DNA from: CAMEON01 sp045645165
GTDB lineage: Bacteria; Bacillota; Clostridia; Oscillospirales; CAG-272
Direction of reading: 5' to 3'
Assembly (NCBI GenBank): GCA_045645165.1
Contig: JAZRIF010000156.1
Coordinates: 1 to 64,000 of the forward strand
Length of the DNA stretch: 64,000 nucleotides
Notes under the pieces: model-generated
What the model was told of the DNA's origin: nothing
What the model saw: only the letters and a program-made list of their open reading frames with translations
Database searches by the model: none
Program-made: the position numbers and the translations under genes
In this document: piece after piece, positions 44,061-52,205 of the stretch
Layout of the letters: the number at the start of each line of letters is the position of its first letter
Position numbering within the stretch: the first letter of the stretch is position 1

Positions 44061-44228
44061 ATCAGAACCCACCGAAGCCGTCAAGGGAAAAAGGAAAAAG
44101 TATTGCAGTCATGTCATGAAAAAAGAGCCGATTTGAAAGACAGTTTTTCTGTCAACCAAATCGGCTCTATGAATTTTCAGCGATACTTTTTCCCCTGTAA
44201 CGCTTGACGGGGGCGGTGGCGTTCTGAT
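44061..44228. mobile_element. MITE-like nested inverted repeat, element A
   Basis: A 168-base structure with mirrored blocks in order: ATCAGAAC, CCACCG, CCGTCAAG, GGAAAAAGTAT, AGAGCCGATTTG and GACAG on the left. All are matched on the right, ending in GTTCTGAT. No frame inside is coding. Its inner parts (AAAAAGTATTGCA and TTTTCAGCGATACTTTTTC) recur in element B at 59 kb. Target-site duplications were not evident. Transposase must come from elsewhere. Confidence 0.65.
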
Positions 44229-44269
44229 AGAATCTACCTGAAACTTAAACATTGTCCGAGGCTCGTGGT

Positions 44270-45094
44270 TCAAGGAGATGATGTCTCTTTCACCAACGCC
44301 AGATATTCACGGGGGGATATAGCCATCTTCCGCTTGAAGACGGTGGAAAAATATTGGGCATCGGGATAGCCGCACCGCAGGGCCACGTCGCTGATGCTTG
44401 TAAAGCCTTGCTTCAGCATGGTGCAGGCGTGCTGGATACGCACCGTGTGGAGATATTCAACAATTCCCACTCCAACATGCCGTTTGAACACATTGGAAAG
44501 GTATTTTTTGTTATATTTCAACTCACTTCCCAGTTTTTCCAGCGAAAACTCGGAGTCAGAAAAATGCTCGTCCACATATTTCTGGATCATGGAGACTACG
44601 TCATTTACCCCATCCTCATGCGATGGGAAGCAACACATTTGCTCACCCAAATAGGCGAAGGTGTAGAGCAGGACTGCTTCGCTGGCAATGTCCGACAATT
44701 CTGAGTGAAAGCAAATTCCATTTTTCCAGACCGTAGCCAGATCCTTGCAACTCTTCATGATGGGGGTTTTTGGGGAGATACTCAGCTTGTCAAGAAGTCG
44801 ATTACCCCGAGCACCAAGAAAACTGATGTACATATATTGAAAATCCGACACAGACTCGATGGCAAAGGGTTCAGAAGGGAAAGAAAAGAATACATCACCT
44901 TCCGTAACAGTACGAATTTCTCCCTTGGTGTGGAACTTACCTTCCCCTTGGGTAACGAGATAGACTGTATAGAGTGACTTCAAATGCAGGCCCGTATAGA
45001 CCTGTTCCTTCGTTTCCAGAACAAAATGGACGGTATGAATGCTGTGGTCGTTGACTTCGCGAGGAACAAAGCGGCAAATGTTCTGCTTGACCAT
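44270..45094 (-). CDS. AraC family transcriptional regulator
   Basis: This 274-residue regulator has an N-terminal cupin-like sensor (residues about 20-120, YLVTQGEGKFHTKG) and a C-terminal double helix-turn-helix: FSLEKLGSELKYNKKYLSNVFK and ISDVALRCGYPDAQYFSTVFKRK. The ATG at 45094 has AAGGAGGA upstream. It is divergent from the Gfo/Idh oxidoreductase gene and probably activates the glycan locus to its right in response to a sugar. Confidence 0.93.
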   Translation of the reverse strand: MVKQNICRFVPREVNDHSIHTVHFVLETKEQVYTGLHLKSLYTVYLVTQGEGKFHTKGEIRTVTEGDVFFSFPSEPFAIESVSDFQYMYISFLGARGNRLLDKLSISPKTPIMKSCKDLATVWKNGICFHSELSDIASEAVLLYTFAYLGEQMCCFPSHEDGVNDVVSMIQKYVDEHFSDSEFSLEKLGSELKYNKKYLSNVFKRHVGVGIVEYLHTVRIQHACTMLKQGFTSISDVALRCGYPDAQYFSTVFKRKMAISPREYLALVKETSSP

Positions 45095-45124
45095 AAAAGC
45101 TCCTCCTTGGAGTAGTATATTTTT

Positions 45125-45153
45125 AGTATACCACAATTTGTTTTGGAAGTCAA
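45125..45153 (-). promoter_or_regulatory. Promoter of the first AraC gene
   Basis: On the minus strand: TTGACT (complement of 45148-45153), 17 bases, TATACT (complement of 45125-45130). Confidence 0.8.
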
Positions 45154-45195
45154 CCTTGAGGTAACGATTTTAAAAAAACAAGTAGATTTTACCTA

Positions 45196-45224
45196 CTGAC
45201 TATTCAAAAAATCTATGGTATAAT
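45196..45224 (+). promoter_or_regulatory. Promoter of the oxidoreductase-led glycan operon
   Basis: CTGACT at 45196-45201, a 17-base spacer, then TATAAT at 45219-45224. The weaker -35 fits AraC activation. Confidence 0.65.
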
Positions 45225-45299
45225 AAAAATGCTGTACGGATAGTCAAATTACGATTAGCCATACACGCTATTCTATCCAATAGAAAGGAATCATCTCTT

Positions 45300-46592
45300 A
45301 TGAAAAAAGTTAGAATTGGAGTTTTGGGTGCCTACCGTGGCACAAGCATGATCAACTACTGCAAGCGTGCCGACCACGCTGAGGTAGTGGCCATTTGCGA
45401 TAAGAGTCCAGAGGCACTGGACGCCCAGCGTGCCGCAGCAGAAGGACTTGACATTACCTTTTACGATCATTTTGACAAGTTCATCGAGCACGACATGGAC
45501 GCCGTGGTGCTGGCCAATTACGCCAATGAGCATGCCCCCTTCGCTATCCGTTGCTTGAAGCGAGGCCTTCATGTTTTCTCCGAGGTACTGCCTGTGCAAA
45601 ACATGAAAGAGGCGGTAGAACTGGTGGAGGCCGTGGAGGAGAGTGGTCTGGTCTATGCTTACGGTGAGAACTACTGCTATATGCCCGCCACCTATGAGAT
45701 GAAAAAGCTCTACGAGAGCGGTGAAATTGGTGAATTCGAGTACGCCGAGGGTGAATACATCCATAACTGCGAATCCATCTGGCACTCCATTACATACGGT
45801 GAGCCTGACCATTGGCGCAACAGCGGATACTCTACTTTCTATTGTACCCACTCGCTGGGGCCTATCATCCATACCACAAAGCTTCGTCCCGTGTCTGTTA
45901 CGGGCTTTGAAGCTACCAGAAATGCCCGTAGTCTGCGTGTCGGACGTAAGAGTGCTCAGTTCGGCATTGAGATGGTGACGCTCGAAAACGGTGGTATTGT
46001 CAAGTCCATTCACGGCGATCTTTACAAGAACTCCATTTGGTACACTATGTACGGCTCCAAGGGACGCATGGAGTGCGGACGCGAGGATGCTTGTGATGGT
46101 CATATCTGCAAGATTTATATCAATAAGGATGAGTATGATGGCGGTTACGAAACCGGTTCTCTGCGTTCCTATTTCCCTGAACACAAGGTCGATGGCGATG
46201 CGTCTGGATTTGGTCACGGCGGTTCGGATTTCTTCTCCATGTACTATTTCATAAAGAAGATTCTGGGTGATGAGGACGCAGACACCATCGATGTATATGA
46301 GGCTCTGGATATGTTCCTCCCCGGTCTGTTCGCCTACCGCTCTATTCTGGCGGGTGGTATTCCCATGGCGGTTCCTAACCTACGTAATAAGGAAGAACGT
46401 GAGATCTGGAGAAATGACCCCGCCTGCACTGATCCTAAGGCTGCGGGAGATATGCTTCTGCCTAACTTCTCTGCAGGCACACCCGAGATTCCACAGGAGG
46501 TCTATGATTATCAAGCGGCTTTGTGGGCAGAAGAGTGTACTAAGACCGAAGGTACTTACCGCACCGGTGCTCTGAGTCAGGGTAGCAAATAA
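45300..46592 (+). CDS. Gfo/Idh/MocA family oxidoreductase
   Basis: This 430-residue NAD(P)-dependent sugar oxidoreductase is probably cytoplasmic. The Rossmann motif is IGVLGAYRGTSM at the N-terminus. The family's ADHAEVVAICDKSPEAL and HVFSEVLPVQNMKEAVELVEA (lysine region altered to LPVQN) follow. The C-terminal alpha/beta sheet domain is complete. The usual EKP motif is not intact: EVLP replaces it, so the activity may be altered. AAAGGA precedes the start. It leads the glycan genes and may process a modified sugar. Confidence 0.85.
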   Translation: MKKVRIGVLGAYRGTSMINYCKRADHAEVVAICDKSPEALDAQRAAAEGLDITFYDHFDKFIEHDMDAVVLANYANEHAPFAIRCLKRGLHVFSEVLPVQNMKEAVELVEAVEESGLVYAYGENYCYMPATYEMKKLYESGEIGEFEYAEGEYIHNCESIWHSITYGEPDHWRNSGYSTFYCTHSLGPIIHTTKLRPVSVTGFEATRNARSLRVGRKSAQFGIEMVTLENGGIVKSIHGDLYKNSIWYTMYGSKGRMECGREDACDGHICKIYINKDEYDGGYETGSLRSYFPEHKVDGDASGFGHGGSDFFSMYYFIKKILGDEDADTIDVYEALDMFLPGLFAYRSILAGGIPMAVPNLRNKEEREIWRNDPACTDPKAAGDMLLPNFSAGTPEIPQEVYDYQAALWAEECTKTEGTYRTGALSQGSK

Positions 46593-46767
46593 GGATCGTG
46601 ATACAGAGGTTGATATAAAAAGCCTCTGGTCCGAGATAAAAGAAGAACCGATATTCACTCCATCATAGCAAAATGGAAAGAAAACTTGGCGTATAAGCCC
46701 TTTAAATTCCTTAACCAAAACGCATAATGAAGTGATTCGGTTCTTTCTTACTTTTACTACAGTTAGG

Positions 46768-48129
46768 ATGGATATTTCTGTGAGCTCGACTCTTTCCTTC
46801 AGTAAGGTCTATAACTTTCGCGATCCCGATGCTCGCGGACGAGTTTGTGTCCTGATCTACACCGTTGTGGAGTATTTTTTGGTTTACATCACTTCGGGTA
46901 TTTTTTACACCCAGTTTTTACAAAGCTACAGTGTGGATATCACGGGCGTGGGAATTCTAAATTTCGTCCCCTTCCTAGCCTCCATGTTCGTGTTCTTCAC
47001 TCCGGGACTCCTCAACCGCTTTCCCAAAAGACGGTGGCTCCTCGCGGTCTGTAAATTCATGTACTACCTTCTCAACGTGGCGGGACTGACTCTGCTCCCT
47101 GCGCTGATTGAGGATTACACTTTGCTTCTGGGGTGCATGATTGTGATTTCTTTTTTGGCATCCCTCTTTAACGTTATCGCCACGGCGGGCTACGCTGCTT
47201 GGCATATTCGTTTCCAGCCGGAAGAGGTGCGTGCCTACCATATGACTGTCAGTCAGTTTTTTAATGCCATTGTGTCGGGCATTCTCATGCTCTGCGCTGG
47301 TTGGCTTTGTGATAACCTCCCTGAATGGTTCATTTTGGCACTGCGCTATTTTGCCTTCGGTTTGGGTGTTATCAATGTAGTTTTCTTGCTATTACCCCGT
47401 GAAGTGGAGTATCCTGTTGTCCGTTCCCCACGCTTTACGGACATCATCTCCATTCCTATTCGCAACAAGAAGTTCATGCGCACCATGCTCATTGTATTCC
47501 TGTGGCAGTTTTCCATGTACTGTTACTCATCCCAGCTCAACTACTACCTGTTGGACACGATCGGCATGACCCAGACCTTTTACAATATTATCATCTTTCT
47601 CTACGGCCCATTCTTTATGCTCTTCATGAGCTTCTGGCGAAAGAGGATTGAGAGAACATCTTGGTTTAAGGTGTTTGCCTACGCCTTGGCTCTCGTTGCT
47701 CCCTTGCAGATCGTCTATGGCTTTGTTCAGCCAGGGGATTTCACTGTCACATTAGGTTCTCTGGCTTTGACCATCCCTCTGTACGTTCCTCTTGCGCTGA
47801 TCGTTCGTTTGCCCCAACATTTCGGCGGCGTGGGACATAATGTAGCCTTCGCTAACTTCCAGTACATCAATATGCCCCTAACGAATCGGGACGCGTTTAC
47901 CTCCTTCTATCAGATCGTCTTCAATCTCGGGTCTCTGGCCGGTATGCTCTTCGGTATCGTGTTCACCGAGATGACTGAGGACTTTTCTTTCACCGCCTTT
48001 GGGTACACTTACCAAACAGGGACACCTCTCTTGACTATGATCTGTGGTGTTGTGCAGTTCATCATTGTGGCCTATGTACTGATCGGGCGCAAGAGGCTAG
48101 AACCCGATGCGGATGCGGAGCACGCTTGA
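46768..48129 (+). CDS. Major facilitator superfamily transporter
   Basis: This is a membrane protein of about 453 residues with some 12 hydrophobic segments (VCVLIYTVVEYFLVYITSG, LLGCMIVISFLASLFNVIA, YFAFGLGVINVVFLLLP and later). A cytoplasmic loop with RNKKFMRT separates two halves of six helices. It resembles the sugar/unknown MFS group of Clostridia. The ATG at 46768 is used; the GTG at 46732 in frame is an alternative, and neither has a strong ribosome site. It lies between the oxidoreductase and a solute-binding protein, so it probably imports the product of the surface enzymes. Confidence 0.85.
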   Translation: MDISVSSTLSFSKVYNFRDPDARGRVCVLIYTVVEYFLVYITSGIFYTQFLQSYSVDITGVGILNFVPFLASMFVFFTPGLLNRFPKRRWLLAVCKFMYYLLNVAGLTLLPALIEDYTLLLGCMIVISFLASLFNVIATAGYAAWHIRFQPEEVRAYHMTVSQFFNAIVSGILMLCAGWLCDNLPEWFILALRYFAFGLGVINVVFLLLPREVEYPVVRSPRFTDIISIPIRNKKFMRTMLIVFLWQFSMYCYSSQLNYYLLDTIGMTQTFYNIIIFLYGPFFMLFMSFWRKRIERTSWFKVFAYALALVAPLQIVYGFVQPGDFTVTLGSLALTIPLYVPLALIVRLPQHFGGVGHNVAFANFQYINMPLTNRDAFTSFYQIVFNLGSLAGMLFGIVFTEMTEDFSFTAFGYTYQTGTPLLTMICGVVQFIIVAYVLIGRKRLEPDADAEHA

Positions 48130-48294
48130 TTTTTTTGGCAAAAGCACTCGGATTTTGGGGGCTTTCAACTTCGATGTAATACATGAAATTTGAGTCAGGA
48201 ATGCGATTCGCCGCTCATTTTTCGTCTTTTTGCCATTGAATCGCAGAATTTAATGTTGGGAACTCATGTTCGGTTCCCTGAAAGGAGCGCTACC

Positions 48295-49767
48295 ATGAAA
48301 CAAACGAAAAGACTCCTTTGTATGATCCTTGCCCTACTGATGCTGGTCCTGCCGTTGACTGCTTGCGGAGGTCAGACTGACGATCCTGTTGTGAGTGATA
48401 CTGTCGATGGCACCGTAACTAGTGAGGTCGAGACTGTCGACCCCGTCGAGGATGCCCTAACCGCTCTCCGCGGGGAGGTGGACTGGCAAGGGGGGGATAT
48501 CGGAATGCTCTACATCAATATGTTTGGTTATCCCGAGGAAGTAGAGGCTGTAGCCAATACAGGAGACAGTACCGGAAGCGGCGTGATCAACGATGCGGTC
48601 TGGGAGAGAAATACGCTCTTCGAGGAGTATGGCAACCTTAATTTCGTTCTAATCCCTATTGATACCGATAATGCATCAGGACATGTTCAAAGGGAAGTAC
48701 AGGCCGGTACGGGGGATTTCCAGCTCGTTACTCAACCTACCGGTTATACAGCAGGATTGGCTACTACAGGCGTACTTTATAACTACTTGAATCTGGATAT
48801 CGATTATGACGTTGAATGGTGGGACGCAGGCACGCTGGATTTTGCCCTGGACGGACGTGTGTTCTTCATGAATGGTCCCTTTAATTTTGTGGACGACGAT
48901 GTCACCTACCTCATGACTTTTAACAAAAAACTCCACAACGACTATAATCTTGCAAATCCTTATGATCTGGTACGTAGCGGTGACTGGACTATGGAAACAT
49001 TCCTTTCCACCGTAAAGGGGTTGTCTACCGATAATGGAGACGGTGTGTGGAATGATGAGGATACCTATGCTTTGGCTTCATCGGGCTCCTGGGATACCTT
49101 CTTCTACGCAGCAGATCTGAAATTTGTCAATAGTAGCCGAGAGCTGGAACATCCCGAGTTGGCAATGGATGAGTCGGATTTGGAACGGGCGCTCAACCTG
49201 CTGGAGTGGACCCGCACGCTATTCCATAACGACAATATCAAATATCAAGGTCCCGAGGCAACAAACATTTTTGTGGATAACCGTGCCTTCTATTTCATGG
49301 AGGTGGCCAGTTTGCTTCGTAGCTTGAACGCTCAGATGGAGGAGGAATATGGTGTTATTCCCGCCCCCAAGTACGACAAGAACCAGAAACATCACACCGC
49401 TTGGAGCCATGATATCGGTTCAACCCTTTCCATGCCAACCACAGTGGGTGAGCTTGACAACGATGCTTTTTCCCGTGTGCTGGAGCTCTACGTGGTTCTG
49501 TCCCAGAAACTCGTCCGCCCTGCTTACTATGATACCATGCTGACTACGAGAAATGTCCGTGACTCTGATTCTGCTGAAATGCTCCATTTGATATTCAGCC
49601 ACCGTATTTATGACATGGCTGTATATTTTGGCGAGTTAGGTTTCCGAGAGCTGTTCAGTATATCGGTAGGCGGTGCGAACAAGTTTTCCTCCGGTTATAA
49701 CCGCGCTGCCTCCGGTTTTGACAAGCGTGTGGAAAAGATCCTTAAGCAACTGAATGAAGCGGAATAA
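48295..49767 (+). CDS. Extracellular solute-binding lipoprotein (family 1 type)
   Basis: This 490-residue lipoprotein has a signal peptide and lipobox LTAC. After an acidic linker, the two-lobed binding fold typical of ABC oligosaccharide receptors appears: VIPAPKYDKNQKHHTAW and RNVRDSDSAEMLHLIF are the usual late blocks. The ATG at 48295 has AAAGGAG upstream; the longer frame lacks a signal. No ABC permease or ATPase is nearby, and the adjacent transporter is MFS, so the receptor must serve distant permeases or act only as a surface binder. Confidence 0.88.
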   Translation: MKQTKRLLCMILALLMLVLPLTACGGQTDDPVVSDTVDGTVTSEVETVDPVEDALTALRGEVDWQGGDIGMLYINMFGYPEEVEAVANTGDSTGSGVINDAVWERNTLFEEYGNLNFVLIPIDTDNASGHVQREVQAGTGDFQLVTQPTGYTAGLATTGVLYNYLNLDIDYDVEWWDAGTLDFALDGRVFFMNGPFNFVDDDVTYLMTFNKKLHNDYNLANPYDLVRSGDWTMETFLSTVKGLSTDNGDGVWNDEDTYALASSGSWDTFFYAADLKFVNSSRELEHPELAMDESDLERALNLLEWTRTLFHNDNIKYQGPEATNIFVDNRAFYFMEVASLLRSLNAQMEEEYGVIPAPKYDKNQKHHTAWSHDIGSTLSMPTTVGELDNDAFSRVLELYVVLSQKLVRPAYYDTMLTTRNVRDSDSAEMLHLIFSHRIYDMAVYFGELGFRELFSISVGGANKFSSGYNRAASGFDKRVEKILKQLNEAE

Positions 49768-49897
49768 ACCTTATGCGTTGTGATGCTTGAAAACTAGGTT
49801 AGAGTTTAACAAATGATTACGGTTCAACGGTTCACTAAATAAATGAGCAGACATATGGTAAACAAATTCGATTTGTTTCAGAAGAAAGGATAAAGAA

Positions 49898-52198
49898 ATG
49901 AAGAAAATATTTGCTCTCGTATTAACAGTATTCTTATTGGCAGGTATGTTTTTGATTCTGGCAGTAGCTGATGAATCCGCAGACGAACAATTCATCACGA
50001 TTTTTGAAGAGAATTTTGAAGATTACGAAAACAATGTCAATGTCAGCTCCACATTGATGCCCAACTTTTTCGTATGCGACTATAATGCCATTGGCGACGG
50101 TGTCATCCACGTGCAGGAAACCGCCAATGGCAACCTGCATTTGAAATCCCATGTCTTTACCCAGATCTATTCCGCCACTCCAATTGTGGGTGCCTATGAG
50201 TTCTCGCTGGACATTCTTGAGGCACAAGGCCTGGTGCAGACCGGTGTATTCATCCGCGCGCCCAAAACAGATGCGGTATTTTACGAGGCAGACGGCCACC
50301 CCGATACCTCTACAGGCCAGGCGGGATTGTTCCTCTACGTTCGTGATGCCATTCTTGGTGTCAATGTTAAAACCTACGACGAAAATGCTTCGAGTACTGC
50401 GTTCCTTCAAAACAACACTGTGGAATTCTCTTTGCCGGAGGGTGTTACATATCCATATACGATCCGTGCGGTAGATACCGGCGCGGAGATTACCCTGCAT
50501 GTCAACGATACCTTGATTTGCAGCGTGACCTTCTCGGATCCCGGCAAGGTATACAGTAACCACCAGTCCAAAGGCAAGTTCTTCGGTACAGCCAAACTCT
50601 TCGATGCCGAGGGCAAGGAGCTGGCAACCTATACCGACCCTCTGTTGTCCAGTGATGCCTCTTACATCGGTTGGACGACTCGCGCTGCTGATATGCGCGT
50701 AGACAATATTTCCGTTAAGGCTGAGGCGGCTTATCAGACCTTGCTGGCTATAGGCAAACTTCCTACGGAGGTAACGGAGAATAACGTGAGCGAGGCTAAA
50801 GAGTTGGCTGAAATTGCTCGTGAACTGTATAATGCTCTACCAGAGGAAAAGAAAGCCCTGGTGAACAATTACAGCAAGCTTACTGCTGCTGAGGAATCGA
50901 TCGATGCCATTGAGAACGCCACCGAACCCGAGACCGATGAATCCACAGACAAACAATTTATTACGATTTTTGAAGAGGATTTTGAAGAGTACGAAAAAGA
51001 TGTCAATGTCAGTTCCACTTTGATGCCTAACTTTTTCGTGTGCGACTATAATGCCATTGGTGACGGTGTTATCCATGTGCAGGAAGCCGCCAACGGTAAC
51101 TTGCATTTGAAATCCCATGTCTTTACCCAGATCTATTCCGCTACTCCCATTGTAGGCGCCTATGAGTTCTCGCTGGATATTCATGAGGCACAAGGTCTGG
51201 TACAGACCGGCGTATTCATCCGCGCACCCAAGACCAACTCGGCTTACTACGAGGCTGATGGTCACCCCGATACCTCCACGGGTCAGGCGGGATTGTTCCT
51301 ATATGTTCGTGATGCCAATCTTGGGGTCAATATTAAAACATATGACGAGAACGCAAGCGGAACTTCTTATTTGCAGAATAATACAATCAACTTCTCTCTC
51401 CCTGAGGGAGTTACCTATCCTTACACTATCCGCGTGGAGGATACCGTCTCTGAAATTCGCATATATGTGAACGACACATTGATCTGCCAGGTAACCCTAT
51501 CGGATCCCGGCAAGGTCTACGGTAGCCACCAGTCCGAGGGCAAGTTCTTCGGTACAGCCAAACTCTACGATGCCGAGGGCAAGGAGCTGGCGACTTATAC
51601 TGATCCTCTGTTGTCCAGCGACGCATCCTACATCGGTTGGACGACCCGTGCTGCTGATATGCGCGTAGACAATATTACTGTTATGGCTGAGGCTGCTTAT
51701 CAGACCTTGCTGGCTATAGGCAAGCTTCCCACAAAGGTAACGGAGAAGAATGTGATTGAGGCTAAGGAATTGGCTGAAATTGCTCGCGAACTGTATGATG
51801 CTTTGCCCGAGGAAAAAAAGGTGTTGGTGAACAATTACAGTAAGCTTACTGCTGCCGAGGAATCGATCGATGCCATTGAGAATGCCACCGAGCCCGAGAC
51901 CGATCCTGTTACCGAACCGGAGACCGATCCCGTTACTGAACCCGAGACAGACCCCGAGACTGATCCCGTTACCGAACCCGAAACTCAGCCTGAAACCGAA
52001 CCTGAGTCCAACGCCCCTAACGGCGATACCACCAATGCACCCGAATCCGAGGCGAACACGGATAAGTTATCCGACGACACCAGCAAGTCTAATGACAAGG
52101 ATGTTGATAATTCTCTGATCACCTGGATCCTCATCGCCATTATGATCGTGGCTGTTCTGTGTGCGGCAGGCTTTATTGTCATTAAGGTCAGAAAGTGA
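49898..52198 (+). CDS. Surface protein with 322-residue tandem duplication and membrane anchor
   Basis: This 766-residue exported protein has a signal peptide (1-24). Two long repeats follow with a period of 966 bases (322 residues): QFITIFEENFEDYE at residue 31 and QFITIFEEDFEEYE at 353. Each repeat contains a beta-sandwich, LamG/GH16-like part and then a helical part (EAKELAEIARELYNALPEEKKALVNNYSKL). A stalk of EPETDPVT units, then a membrane helix and KVRK tail, end the protein. AAAGGA precedes the start. It is probably a carbohydrate-binding surface protein; catalytic motifs are not seen. Confidence 0.82.
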   Translation: MKKIFALVLTVFLLAGMFLILAVADESADEQFITIFEENFEDYENNVNVSSTLMPNFFVCDYNAIGDGVIHVQETANGNLHLKSHVFTQIYSATPIVGAYEFSLDILEAQGLVQTGVFIRAPKTDAVFYEADGHPDTSTGQAGLFLYVRDAILGVNVKTYDENASSTAFLQNNTVEFSLPEGVTYPYTIRAVDTGAEITLHVNDTLICSVTFSDPGKVYSNHQSKGKFFGTAKLFDAEGKELATYTDPLLSSDASYIGWTTRAADMRVDNISVKAEAAYQTLLAIGKLPTEVTENNVSEAKELAEIARELYNALPEEKKALVNNYSKLTAAEESIDAIENATEPETDESTDKQFITIFEEDFEEYEKDVNVSSTLMPNFFVCDYNAIGDGVIHVQEAANGNLHLKSHVFTQIYSATPIVGAYEFSLDIHEAQGLVQTGVFIRAPKTNSAYYEADGHPDTSTGQAGLFLYVRDANLGVNIKTYDENASGTSYLQNNTINFSLPEGVTYPYTIRVEDTVSEIRIYVNDTLICQVTLSDPGKVYGSHQSEGKFFGTAKLYDAEGKELATYTDPLLSSDASYIGWTTRAADMRVDNITVMAEAAYQTLLAIGKLPTKVTEKNVIEAKELAEIARELYDALPEEKKVLVNNYSKLTAAEESIDAIENATEPETDPVTEPETDPVTEPETDPETDPVTEPETQPETEPESNAPNGDTTNAPESEANTDKLSDDTSKSNDKDVDNSLITWILIAIMIVAVLCAAGFIVIKVRK

Positions 52199-52205
52199 GT
52201 TCGCC

